Assembly: GCA_021161305.1 (NCBI GenBank)
Contig: JAGHAW010000102.1
Span: 1 to 7,750, forward strand
DNA length: 7,750 nucleotides
Direction: 5' to 3'
From: Sulfurimonas sp.
Lineage (GTDB): Bacteria > Campylobacterota > Campylobacteria > Campylobacterales > Sulfurimonadaceae
A program made the translations under genes and the position numbers. Positions 1 to 5,915 of this stretch are shown piece by piece. How positions within the stretch are numbered: the stretch's first letter is position 1; every line of letters starts with the position of its first letter. The notes under the pieces are model-generated. The model made no database searches and was not told the DNA's origin. It worked only from the letters and a program-made list of their open reading frames with translations.

Positions 1-1
1 A

Positions 2-172
2 GATAATATTGTCTTATTTGGTAATAGCAGTGAAAATATGGATTTGTCAATTAAAATAATTAAAAATAACCGCAATATAGATAAAAATAAAATTGAAATT
101 ATCTATAAAAAAGTTGATATACAAAACAATGTGTTTAACTCTTTATCTGACCTTTTAAGTTTAGTAAATTAA
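2..172 (+). CDS. C-terminal fragment of an unidentified protein (5' end outside window)
   Basis: The frame starting at base 2 is open from the window edge to a TAA at 170-172, giving 56 codons. The other two plus-strand frames hit stops early (base 4 in one, before base 60 in another). The fragment begins DNIVLFGNSSENMDLS, continues with a Lys/Asn/Ile-rich stretch alternating hydrophobic and charged residues, and ends DLLSLVN. The alternation suggests a folded soluble strand/helix tail rather than random sequence. No diagnostic motif, transmembrane segment or signal is visible, and I do not recognise the family. It ends 57 bases before the cytochrome start. A chance open frame is possible because the composition is AT-rich, but it is less likely than a real gene end. 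Confidence 0.55.
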   Translation, partial: DNIVLFGNSSENMDLSIKIIKNNRNIDKNKIEIIYKKVDIQNNVFNSLSDLLSLVN

Positions 173-173
173 G

Positions 174-200
174 TTGAATATTAGTATAACTTTATATAAT
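174..200 (+). promoter_or_regulatory. Candidate sigma70-type promoter for the cytochrome/methyltransferase pair
   Basis: TTGAAT at 174-179 and a perfect TATAAT at 195-200 are separated by 15 bases, slightly short of the usual 16-18. Transcription would begin near 207, leaving a leader of about 23 bases. The site lies in the short spacer after the upstream gene's stop codon. The region is very AT-rich, so a -10-like match alone is weak evidence. The position between two genes and the presence of both boxes make it plausible. Confidence 0.4.
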
Positions 201-216
201 TAAGTAATTAAGATTT

Positions 217-222
217 AAAGGA
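217..222 (+). promoter_or_regulatory. Ribosome binding site of the cytochrome c gene
   Basis: AAAGGA ends 7 bases before the ATG at 230. This is ideal spacing and supports that start, which is also where the signal peptide begins. Confidence 0.75.
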
Positions 223-229
223 AAATCAG

Positions 230-511
230 ATGAAGAAGGTAATCATATTTTTAGCAGTTTTTGGTTTAAGTTCAGTGTTGATGGCTGATGCTTATACAAA
301 GTGTGCTGTGTGTCATGGTGCAAATGGTGAAAAAGTAGCTCTGAATAAGAGTAAGATTATGTCAGATTTGAGTAAGGCAGAGATATCCAAAATGCTTAAA
401 GAGTATAAAGTTAACACTTCAGAAGAGCCGATGAAAAAATTAATGGCTGCTCAAGTTAAAGATTTAACAGATGCAGATATAGAGGCTATTGCAAATAGAA
501 TAGGTAAATAG
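230..511 (+). CDS. Periplasmic monohaem c-type cytochrome (c553-like)
   Basis: This 93-residue protein is a small exported electron carrier. Residues 1-19 form a signal peptide (Lys-Lys, hydrophobic core, likely cleavage after LMA), leaving a mature protein of about 74 residues. Haem attachment is at C25-A-V-C28-H29, with His29 as the proximal iron ligand. The distal ligand is probably Met72 in KLMAAQV, just before the C-terminal helix DLTDADIEAIANRI; Met68 is an alternative. This Met-x-x-Q...LTDADI arrangement is typical of the small class I cytochromes c553 of Campylobacterota, which shuttle electrons between periplasmic reductases/dehydrogenases and terminal oxidases. The segment before CxxCH is unusually short, only five mature residues. 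The start is supported by AAAGGA. The methyltransferase gene follows 8 bases after the stop, so the two are probably co-transcribed. The specific redox partner cannot be read from the sequence. Confidence 0.9.
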   Translation: MKKVIIFLAVFGLSSVLMADAYTKCAVCHGANGEKVALNKSKIMSDLSKAEISKMLKEYKVNTSEEPMKKLMAAQVKDLTDADIEAIANRIGK

Positions 512-519
512 TTTTTTAT

Positions 520-1149
520 ATGAAAGCAACCTGTCCGCTATGTGCTACTTTAAGTCCAATTTTTTTTCAAGGAAGTGATACTTATTACAGATGTGATAAG
601 TGTCGTGGAATCTTTGTAGATGAAAACAATAGACCAGATTTGAAATCTGAAAAATTGAGATATGAGATTCATGAGAATGATGTAGAGGACAAAAACTATC
701 AAAAGTTTGTATCTCCCATAACTTCATTTATTTTAAAAGATTTTACAAAAGACTCTAAAGGTTTGGACTTTGGTGCTGGAACAGGTCCCGTTCTTTCTAA
801 AGTTGTTCAAGATTCTGGTTTTAACATAGAGCAGTATGACCCTTTTTTTCACAACTATCCAGAACTTTTAGAAGAGAAATATGACTATATAGGTAGTTGT
901 GAAGTTATAGAACATTTTTATAATCCACATAAAGAGTTTAAGCTTTTAAAAAGTATGTTAAACCTAGATGCCAAGCTTTATCTTATGACAGAAGTTTATG
1001 ATGATAGTATAGATTTTGCTTCATGGTATTATAAGAATGACCCTACTCATGTCTTTTTTTATCACAAAGATACCTTTGAGTGGATAAAAAATGAATTTGG
1101 ATTTTTAGATGTTAGTGTTGAGGGTAGATTGATAACTTTCACAAACTAG
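520..1149 (+). CDS. Zinc-ribbon class I SAM-dependent methyltransferase
   Basis: This 209-residue protein is probably cytoplasmic, with no signal or membrane segment. The N-terminus has two Cys pairs, C5-P-L-C8 and C25-D-K-C28, which form a rubredoxin-like zinc ribbon. A Rossmann methyltransferase core follows. Motif I is GLDFGAGTGP (81-90), the SAM-binding loop. An acidic residue, D107, sits at the expected end of strand 2. The post-motif CEVIEHF (127-133) resembles the UbiG/Methyltransf_23 group, and DPTHVFFYHKDTFEWI (174-189) matches a conserved C-terminal segment of that group. The substrate cannot be assigned. The gene starts 8 bases after the cytochrome stop and lacks a good Shine-Dalgarno: the nearest AGG (502-504) is 15 bases away. 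Translation is therefore probably coupled to the cytochrome gene. Nothing in the protein links it obviously to cytochrome maturation. The stop codon lies inside the hairpin at 1144-1177. Confidence 0.85.
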   Translation: MKATCPLCATLSPIFFQGSDTYYRCDKCRGIFVDENNRPDLKSEKLRYEIHENDVEDKNYQKFVSPITSFILKDFTKDSKGLDFGAGTGPVLSKVVQDSGFNIEQYDPFFHNYPELLEEKYDYIGSCEVIEHFYNPHKEFKLLKSMLNLDAKLYLMTEVYDDSIDFASWYYKNDPTHVFFYHKDTFEWIKNEFGFLDVSVEGRLITFTN

Positions 1150-1177
1150 ATTTCGTGTCGTAGCACGGAGTCTAGTT
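1144..1177. terminator. Strong hairpin between convergent genes, possible bidirectional terminator
   Basis: The left arm 1144-1157 (AACTAGATTTCGTG) pairs with the right arm 1164-1177 (CACGGAGTCTAGTT) as a continuous 14-bp stem with two U-G wobbles and a 6-base loop, TCGTAG. It is more GC-rich than the surrounding DNA and sits where the methyltransferase (stop codon at 1147-1149) and the reductase (ends 1193) converge, as expected of a shared terminator. No run of Ts follows on either strand, so it is not a textbook Rho-independent terminator. It could instead be an mRNA 3'-end stabiliser or a copy of a dispersed palindromic repeat. Confidence 0.45.
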
Positions 1178-1192
1178 GATATGTTTTATAGT

Positions 1193-1975
1193 TTACTGAA
1201 AAGTTGTTCCACCATCAACAACAATAGTTTGACCAGTTAACCATGAAGATTCGGTTGAGCATAGGAAAAGACAAGCTCCAGTTAGGTCTGTAACTTCACC
1301 CATACGACTAAGTGGAGAGCGTCTTACAACCTCACCTTTTACCTCTTCGTAGTTAGGAAATGCTTTTAATGCATCTGTGTCGATTGGACCACCACTTACA
1401 GCATTTACACGGATATTTTTCTCACCAAGTTCAGCAGCAGCATAGCGAACCATAGCTTCAACAGCAGCTTTATTTGTTCCATGACCAGCATAGTTCGGAG
1501 TATAAACAAGGTTCCCTGTTGAACTCATACTGATGATAGAACCTCCACCAGTAACTTCCATTCTTTTTGCAGCTTCTTGAGCTCCGACAACAAAAGCATC
1601 AACGGTTGCAGTATAGATGTTGTTAAGACCACGAGGTTTAAGTCTCATAAATGGACCAAAACCACCAACAACAGCACGACCTGAGATGATTGCATTTGAG
1701 ATAAAATAATCAAGTCTATCGAAATCTTCATCAAAAAGTTTATATACATCTTTATAAGTTAATGGTTCTAAAATATCAAGCTTATAGGCTCTACACTTAA
1801 CACTGTATTTAGATTCTATATCAGCAATAATCTCTTTAGCTGTATCTGCACTTGAAGCGTAAGTAAATGCTACGGCACAACCTTTCTCAGCATATGCATA
1901 AACCATAGCTTTACCGATTCCGCGAGTTCCACCACTTATAAATAGAGTTTTTCCATGCATACTTTTTTCTGCCAT
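1193..1975 (-). CDS. fabL: FabL-like enoyl-ACP reductase (SDR family)
   Basis: This 260-residue protein is a cytoplasmic short-chain dehydrogenase/reductase. The nucleotide-binding loop is SGGTRGIG (14-21). The active-site pair is Tyr162 and Lys169 with six residues between them (YAGHGTNK). Ordinary SDRs have Tyr-x3-Lys; Tyr-x6-Lys is the signature of enoyl-ACP reductases FabI/FabL, which reduce trans-2-enoyl-ACP in fatty-acid elongation. The segments AQEAAKRME and NAVSGGPIDTDALKAFPN closely resemble Bacillus FabL as I remember it. An extra Gly/Pro-rich stretch (about 102-116) precedes the helix NNIYTATVDAF. I chose the start at 1975 because AAAGGA (1988-1983) lies 7 bases upstream. An in-frame ATG at 1996, inside dapA, lacks a ribosome site. 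The gene begins one base after the dapA stop and is the last of the operon. The H. pylori and C. jejuni counterparts are often labelled only as oxidoreductases or hydroxysteroid dehydrogenases, so the substrate remains an inference. Confidence 0.8.
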   Translation of the reverse strand: MAEKSMHGKTLFISGGTRGIGKAMVYAYAEKGCAVAFTYASSADTAKEIIADIESKYSVKCRAYKLDILEPLTYKDVYKLFDEDFDRLDYFISNAIISGRAVVGGFGPFMRLKPRGLNNIYTATVDAFVVGAQEAAKRMEVTGGGSIISMSSTGNLVYTPNYAGHGTNKAAVEAMVRYAAAELGEKNIRVNAVSGGPIDTDALKAFPNYEEVKGEVVRRSPLSRMGEVTDLTGACLFLCSTESSWLTGQTIVVDGGTTFQ

Positions 1976-1976
1976 T

Positions 1977-2870
1977 TTAGAGTCCTTTGATTTCATAATT
2001 TTTCATAACTTGTTCAATTTTTTTCATACTCTCAAGGCTTGGAGCTACAAGAGGCAGGCGATATTCCAGAGTTTCGATTAGTCCAGCTATATACATAGCA
2101 GCTTTTATAGGCATAGGGTTAGCTTCACAAAACATAACTGAGTTAAGAGGGTATAACTTATCATTTATAGCTTTTGCACCGGCAAAGTCACCTGAGAGTG
2201 CTAGTTTTACTAATTCACTTTTTAAATCGGGCATAAGGTTAGATGTAACAGAAGTGATTCCAGCTCCACCATTAGCAAGAATAGGGTAGTCAATAGCATC
2301 ATCACCGGAAAATACTTTAAAATCAGGGCGAAGAGAGAGAAGTTCAACCGTTCTCTCTAAACTTCCAGTTGCTTCTTTGATTCCATAGATATTTTCAATA
2401 TCATCAAAAAGACGAATTGCAGTCTCAGCGGAGATATCCGTAGCTGTACGACTCGGAACATTGTATAGCATAAAAGGGAGTTCGCTTACAGATTCTGCAA
2501 TAGCTTTGAAGTGTTGGTAGATACCCTCTTGAGAAGGTTTGTTGTAGTATGGGCATACTGAAAATATAGCATCTACACCACATTTTTGTGCTCTAAGTGC
2601 CGTTGTAATTGCTTCTGCTGTAGAGTTGCTTCCAGCACCTGCAAGCACCTTTACTCTCGTACCTTTACAAACTTCAACTGCAATTTCTATACATCTGATA
2701 TCTTCATCAATAGTAAGAGTTGCACTCTCACCAGTAGTGCCAACTGGACAAACTGCGTCCATACCGTTGTCTATTTGTCTCTGTAGAAGTGCTGCGTAAG
2801 TTTGCTCATCCAGTTTTCCATTTTTAAATGGAGTGATTAGTGCTGTTGAAGAACCTGTTACTATATTCAT
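1977..2870 (-). CDS. dapA: 4-hydroxy-tetrahydrodipicolinate synthase
   Basis: This 297-residue TIM-barrel lyase condenses pyruvate with L-aspartate 4-semialdehyde, the first committed step to diaminopimelate (cell wall) and lysine. Its length is normal for the family. Visible landmarks are GTTGES (44-49, substrate-binding Thr-Thr), PYYNKPSQEG (107-116, with the Tyr of the catalytic relay), YNVPSRT (136-142, containing the catalytic Tyr136 and the carboxylate-binding Arg141) and the Schiff-base Lys165 in YGIKEATG. The C-terminal FCEANPMPIKAA motif is also typical. The start is supported by AAAGGG (2884-2879), 8 bases upstream. It follows the M16 protease gene by 52 bases and precedes the FabL-like gene by one. 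In many bacteria the enzyme is inhibited by lysine; the sequence alone does not settle that here. The assignment is secure. Confidence 0.97.
   Translation of the reverse strand: MNIVTGSSTALITPFKNGKLDEQTYAALLQRQIDNGMDAVCPVGTTGESATLTIDEDIRCIEIAVEVCKGTRVKVLAGAGSNSTAEAITTALRAQKCGVDAIFSVCPYYNKPSQEGIYQHFKAIAESVSELPFMLYNVPSRTATDISAETAIRLFDDIENIYGIKEATGSLERTVELLSLRPDFKVFSGDDAIDYPILANGGAGITSVTSNLMPDLKSELVKLALSGDFAGAKAINDKLYPLNSVMFCEANPMPIKAAMYIAGLIETLEYRLPLVAPSLESMKKIEQVMKNYEIKGL
1983..1988 (-). promoter_or_regulatory. Ribosome binding site deciding the fabL-like start
   Basis: On the minus strand AAAGGA lies inside the last codons of dapA (…IKGL) and ends 7 bases before the ATG at 1975-1973. No comparable site precedes the ATG at 1996. 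This favours the 260-residue product over the 267-residue one. Confidence 0.7.
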
Positions 2871-2878
2871 CTAGTTTA

Positions 2879-2904
2879 CCCTTTGTAAATAATATGTAAT
2901 TATA
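2879..2904 (-). promoter_or_regulatory. dapA ribosome binding site with a weak internal promoter candidate
   Basis: In the 52-base gap between the M16 gene and dapA the minus strand carries AAAGGG (2884-2879), a good ribosome site. Further upstream is a perfect TATAAT (2904-2899). No convincing -35 box is present, but Campylobacterota promoters often depend mainly on the -10. dapA could therefore have its own transcript as well as read-through from pyrD. The ribosome site is solid; the promoter is tentative. Confidence 0.4.
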
Positions 2905-2922
2905 TCGAAGTAAGTTTAAAAC

Positions 2923-4221
2923 CTACTCGCCCTTTTTCAAAATAACAGTAGTTGATTTAGTAAAATCAAAATACTTTTTAGCTACTTCTTGAACTTTCTT
3001 TGCTGTGATTTTTTTCACATCCTCTTCATAAGTTAGAAGTGGAGTTATATCTCCACGAACCAGATAGCTTCCATAAAGATTTGCAACCGAAGTTGAGCTT
3101 TCTAGCGAGTAGATAAAATCTGCTTTTGTGTTAATCTTTACTTTGTCCAGTTCAGCTTTTGTAACTTTGGTACTCTTCATAAGTTCTATCTGTTTAAGTA
3201 ACTCTTTTTCAACATTCTCAGCTTTTATATTTGGATTACAAACAGCTAAAAATATAAATAGACCTGGATCAATGTTTTCCATATTGTAAGCATAGACCGT
3301 ATTTACAAGGCGTTTTTTCTCTACAAGTTCTTTATATAATCTTGAACTTTTTCCAGAGTATAGAATCTCAGATATTACGCTAAGAGTTACTTGATCTGGG
3401 CTTTTAAAGTCTGGGATGTGAAAAGTTATAGCAATCATTTCAACTTCACTATCTTTATGAATAGTTACTCTTTTTGCACCGTCTTGCTCTGGCTCTACAA
3501 ATTTAAATTCTGGGATTTTCGCACTGTTTTTTATATTGCCAAACTCTTTTTTAGCTTTTTTAAATACCTCTTTTGGATTTACATCACCGGTAACTATAAG
3601 AATAGCATTATTTGGCTGGTAGTAAGTTTTGTGAAAATCTTGTATATCTTTTATATCCCAAGTTAGGATGTCATTCATAAAGCCTATCGGTGTCCAGTGG
3701 TATGGGTGATAAACATAAGCATTATTAAACATTTTAAAGTAGAGATAGCCCATAGGGTTGTTATCTGTTCTCCATCTTCTTTCTTCAGTTACAACATCTC
3801 TCTCAGGTTGAAACTCTTCATCTTTTAGATTTAGATTTTCCATAAGTTCAGCATAGAGTGATAGAGATTTTCCTAGATTGTCTGTACTTGATTTTATGTA
3901 GTAGTGTGTGTAGTCGAAACTTGTAGAAGCGTTATTTACGCCACCTACATTTTTTACCTCTTTGTCAAATTCCCCTGCATCAAGATTTTTAGTTGATTTA
4001 AAGTTCATATGTTCTAGCATGTGAGCTATGCCACTTTTGCCCATGACTTCATTTCTGCTTCCAACTTTGTAAAATATATCTGTGCTTATAACATTTGTAG
4101 AGTTTTCAAGTGGAATTACAACGATTTGCAGTCCATTTTTTAGTGTTTTTGTCTCGTACTTTGGTAGTGATGATGCCATTAGTGTTCCTAAGATTAGTGT
4201 AATTGTAATAAGTAGTTTCAT
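2923..4221 (-). CDS. Periplasmic M16-family zinc metallopeptidase
   Basis: This 432-residue protein is a secreted insulinase/processing-peptidase-like protease. Residues 1-16 form a signal peptide (MKLL plus a hydrophobic run ending LMA), so it acts in the periplasm. The inverted zinc motif is H67-M-L-E70-H71 within GIAHMLEHMNFKST. The third zinc ligand is Glu147 in ERDVVTEERRW, 76 residues after His71, as expected for the family. Glu70 is the catalytic base. The second, non-catalytic half (about 220-430) carries the conserved SSRLYKELVEKKRLV segment that helps hold substrate. The length matches a complete M16B unit, which usually works as a homo- or heterodimer; no second M16 subunit gene lies in this window. 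The start codon overlaps the pyrD stop (TAATG) and has only a distant GGAG, so translation is probably coupled. Substrates are unknown. The H. pylori and C. jejuni counterparts sit in the same place between pyrD and dapA. Confidence 0.93.
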   Translation of the reverse strand: MKLLITITLILGTLMASSLPKYETKTLKNGLQIVVIPLENSTNVISTDIFYKVGSRNEVMGKSGIAHMLEHMNFKSTKNLDAGEFDKEVKNVGGVNNASTSFDYTHYYIKSSTDNLGKSLSLYAELMENLNLKDEEFQPERDVVTEERRWRTDNNPMGYLYFKMFNNAYVYHPYHWTPIGFMNDILTWDIKDIQDFHKTYYQPNNAILIVTGDVNPKEVFKKAKKEFGNIKNSAKIPEFKFVEPEQDGAKRVTIHKDSEVEMIAITFHIPDFKSPDQVTLSVISEILYSGKSSRLYKELVEKKRLVNTVYAYNMENIDPGLFIFLAVCNPNIKAENVEKELLKQIELMKSTKVTKAELDKVKINTKADFIYSLESSTSVANLYGSYLVRGDITPLLTYEEDVKKITAKKVQEVAKKYFDFTKSTTVILKKGE

Positions 4222-5279
4222 TATTTTCTATCTGCTCCGATAGCTTGCGTGATGTTTGTGTATCCATCAGTTTGTAAAAGTTTGATTAGACCTTTGTTTA
4301 TATTCATAATCATATCCGGACCATGAAAAACTATGCCACTAAGAATTTGAACAAGAGATGCTCCTGCTTTGATGCGTCTGTATGCTTCTTCGGCAGAGTC
4401 GATTCCACCAACAGAGATAAGAGTAGTTTTTCCATAAAGTTCTTTTGCAATCGCTTCAAATAGTTTAAAGCTTTTTTCTTTGAGAACTGCTCCACTAAGT
4501 CCACCAATATCTTTGGGATTTTTAACCAAAGAGTAGTCTATAGTAGTGTTTGTAGCGATGATTCCATCAGCACCTTTTTCAACTGCCATAGTTGTTAAGG
4601 CTATTGCGTCTTCAGGTGTCATGTCTGGTGCTATTTTTAGAAGTATCGGCATATCTGTAAGTGCTTTAGCTTCTGTAAAAAGTTTTGAGATAAACTCTTC
4701 ATTTTGCAGATCACGAAGTCCTGGAGTATTTGGAGAAGAGATGTTGATGACAAAGTAGTCGCCTAAGCCGTCAAATGCTTTTATAAGATGTGTGTAGTCG
4801 TTTATAGCTTCATTTTCAGGAGTAAGCTTGTTTTTACCTATATTTACACCGATAGGAGTAGTAAACGGAAATCTCTCTTTTAATCTTTTTATAACTTTAA
4901 AGGCTCCGTCATTGTTAAAGCCCATTGCGTTTTGGATAGTTTCTTCTTCTATGTGGCGAAACATTCTGGGTTTTGGATTTCCAGCTTGTGGTTTTGGGGT
5001 AACTGTCCCTATCTCCGTGTAACCAAACCCTAAAATTTGGGTGCCTCTTATCATGGTTGCATTTTTGTCAAAACCGGCTCCAAGTCCTACTGGGTTGTAA
5101 AACACCCTACCAAAAAGTTCTTGAGTTAAAATATCATCTGCAATAAAATGAGATTTTAAAAATGGGTTAAATGGAATCTGGCAAATGTTTGGAATCCTTA
5201 GCACCATCTCAGCTATATGGTGGGCATTTTCAGGTTGAAGTTTAAAAAGTAACGGCTTTATGCTTTGATAGTTTATCAT
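4221..5279 (-). CDS. pyrD: Dihydroorotate dehydrogenase (quinone), class 2
   Basis: This 352-residue flavoprotein oxidises dihydroorotate to orotate in pyrimidine synthesis and passes electrons to the membrane quinone pool. The N-terminal extension (about 1-45, with PENAHHIAEMVLR) is the amphipathic membrane/quinone-binding segment that distinguishes class 2 from the soluble class 1 enzymes. The barrel shows GLGAGFDKNA (65-74, FMN-contacting Lys72), NAMGFNN (117-123), the active-site loop NISSPNTPGLRD (179-190) with Ser182 as catalytic base, KIAPD (215-219), ATNTT (242-246) and the phosphate-binding SVGGI (289-293). The length is normal for class 2. It is the first gene of the four-gene minus-strand operon and overlaps the M16 start by one base. 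The ribosome site is weak (AAGG 14 bases upstream), yet no alternative ATG, GTG or TTG start lies just upstream in frame. Confidence 0.97.
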   Translation of the reverse strand: MINYQSIKPLLFKLQPENAHHIAEMVLRIPNICQIPFNPFLKSHFIADDILTQELFGRVFYNPVGLGAGFDKNATMIRGTQILGFGYTEIGTVTPKPQAGNPKPRMFRHIEEETIQNAMGFNNDGAFKVIKRLKERFPFTTPIGVNIGKNKLTPENEAINDYTHLIKAFDGLGDYFVINISSPNTPGLRDLQNEEFISKLFTEAKALTDMPILLKIAPDMTPEDAIALTTMAVEKGADGIIATNTTIDYSLVKNPKDIGGLSGAVLKEKSFKLFEAIAKELYGKTTLISVGGIDSAEEAYRRIKAGASLVQILSGIVFHGPDMIMNINKGLIKLLQTDGYTNITQAIGADRK

Positions 5280-5289
5280 TTGTACTATA

Positions 5290-5320
5290 TTGACCTTATA
5301 TGAAATTTAGGTATTATACT
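5290..5320. promoter_or_regulatory. Overlapping divergent promoters (pyrD operon / DJ-1 gene)
   Basis: The 75-base gap between the two divergent genes contains GTATTATACT (5311-5320). The minus strand reads a perfect TATAAT at 5318-5313, a -10 box for the pyrD operon giving a leader of about 30 bases. The plus strand reads TATTAT (5312-5317) or TATACT (5315-5320), with TTGACC (5290-5295) as a -35 box spaced 16 or 19 bases. The two -10 elements therefore share bases, so the two polymerases could not bind together. The minus-strand -35 is not convincing. Confidence 0.5.
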
Positions 5321-5342
5321 AAAAGAATGTTAAATTTTTGGT

Positions 5343-5348
5343 AAAGGA
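5343..5348 (+). promoter_or_regulatory. Ribosome binding site of the DJ-1/YajL-type gene
   Basis: AAAGGA is followed by six Ts and then the ATG at 5355. Sequence and spacing are close to ideal and support that start. Confidence 0.75.
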
Positions 5349-5354
5349 TTTTTT

Positions 5355-5915
5355 ATGAGTAGAGTTTTAGTGCCTTTGGCATGTGGATTTGAAGAGATAG
5401 AAGCGGTAACAATTATAGATGTTTTAAGACGAGCAGAAGTGGAAGTTTTAGTAGCATCTTTGGATGAAAAAACACTTGTTAAAGGTGCGAATGAGATTAG
5501 TGTTCAAACAGATATGCACCTGAAAGATGTTGCTGTTGATACTCTTGATATGATAGTTCTTCCCGGTGGAATTGATGGAACTTATGCACTGGCAGATGAT
5601 GAAAATGTGCAGAGAATCTTAAAAGAGATGGATGCCAAAGGTAAAAATATAGCAGCTATTTGTGCGGCACCGTTTGCACTCAACAAAGCAGGTGTTTTAA
5701 AACAGAAATATACCTGTTATCCATCATTTGAAGAGCAGATTCGACTAGACGGTTTTATGGGTGATGAAGCTATGGTTGTAGAAGATGGTAATGTTATGAC
5801 TTCTCGAGGACCAGCAACTGCTATCTGTTTTGCTCTTGCAATAGTTAAAAAGCTAAAAGGTCAAGAGATGTATGAGGGATTAAAAGCTGGGCTTTTGGCA
5901 GATTTTTGTAGTTAA
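5355..5915 (+). CDS. DJ-1/YajL-type protein (DJ-1/PfpI superfamily, ThiJ-like)
   Basis: This 186-residue cytoplasmic protein has the DJ-1/PfpI flavodoxin-like fold at normal length. The N-terminal GFEEIEAVTIIDVLRRA (11-27) carries Glu16, equivalent to Glu18 of human DJ-1, which tunes the reactive cysteine. The nucleophile elbow is AAICAAP (100-106), with Cys103 equivalent to DJ-1 Cys106. LPGGIDG (69-75) and SRGPATAI (150-157) are the other conserved loops. The pattern matches the DJ-1/YajL branch rather than the PfpI protease or Hsp31 branches. Members protect against oxidative and carbonyl (glyoxal) stress; deglycase, chaperone and glyoxalase activities have been reported and are debated. 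The old ThiJ label does not mean a proven thiamine role. The gene stands alone on the plus strand, diverges from pyrD, and its stop overlaps the stop of the convergent GGDEF/EAL gene. Confidence 0.9.
   Translation: MSRVLVPLACGFEEIEAVTIIDVLRRAEVEVLVASLDEKTLVKGANEISVQTDMHLKDVAVDTLDMIVLPGGIDGTYALADDENVQRILKEMDAKGKNIAAICAAPFALNKAGVLKQKYTCYPSFEEQIRLDGFMGDEAMVVEDGNVMTSRGPATAICFALAIVKKLKGQEMYEGLKAGLLADFCS

Noticed and set aside
545..727. Minus-strand open frame of 60 codons
   Set aside because: It lies wholly antisense to the methyltransferase, whose motifs are clear, and shows no family motif of its own.
1158..1192. Canonical Rho-independent terminator with a T-tract
   Set aside because: The hairpin is real but no run of Ts follows on either strand, so it is reported only as a hairpin with uncertain terminator function.
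2586..2786. Cys-rich plus-strand open frame of 66 codons
   Set aside because: It is the antisense shadow of dapA. The apparent cysteine richness comes from reverse reading of the dapA codons, not from a metal-binding protein.
3391..3666. Aromatic-rich plus-strand open frame of 91 codons resembling a membrane protein
   Set aside because: It is antisense to the M16 peptidase. Phe/Tyr-rich shadow frames are expected opposite Lys/Glu-rich AT-rich coding DNA.
4546..5022. Two plus-strand open frames (4546-4758 and 4828-5022)
   Set aside because: Both are antisense to pyrD and lack recognisable domains.
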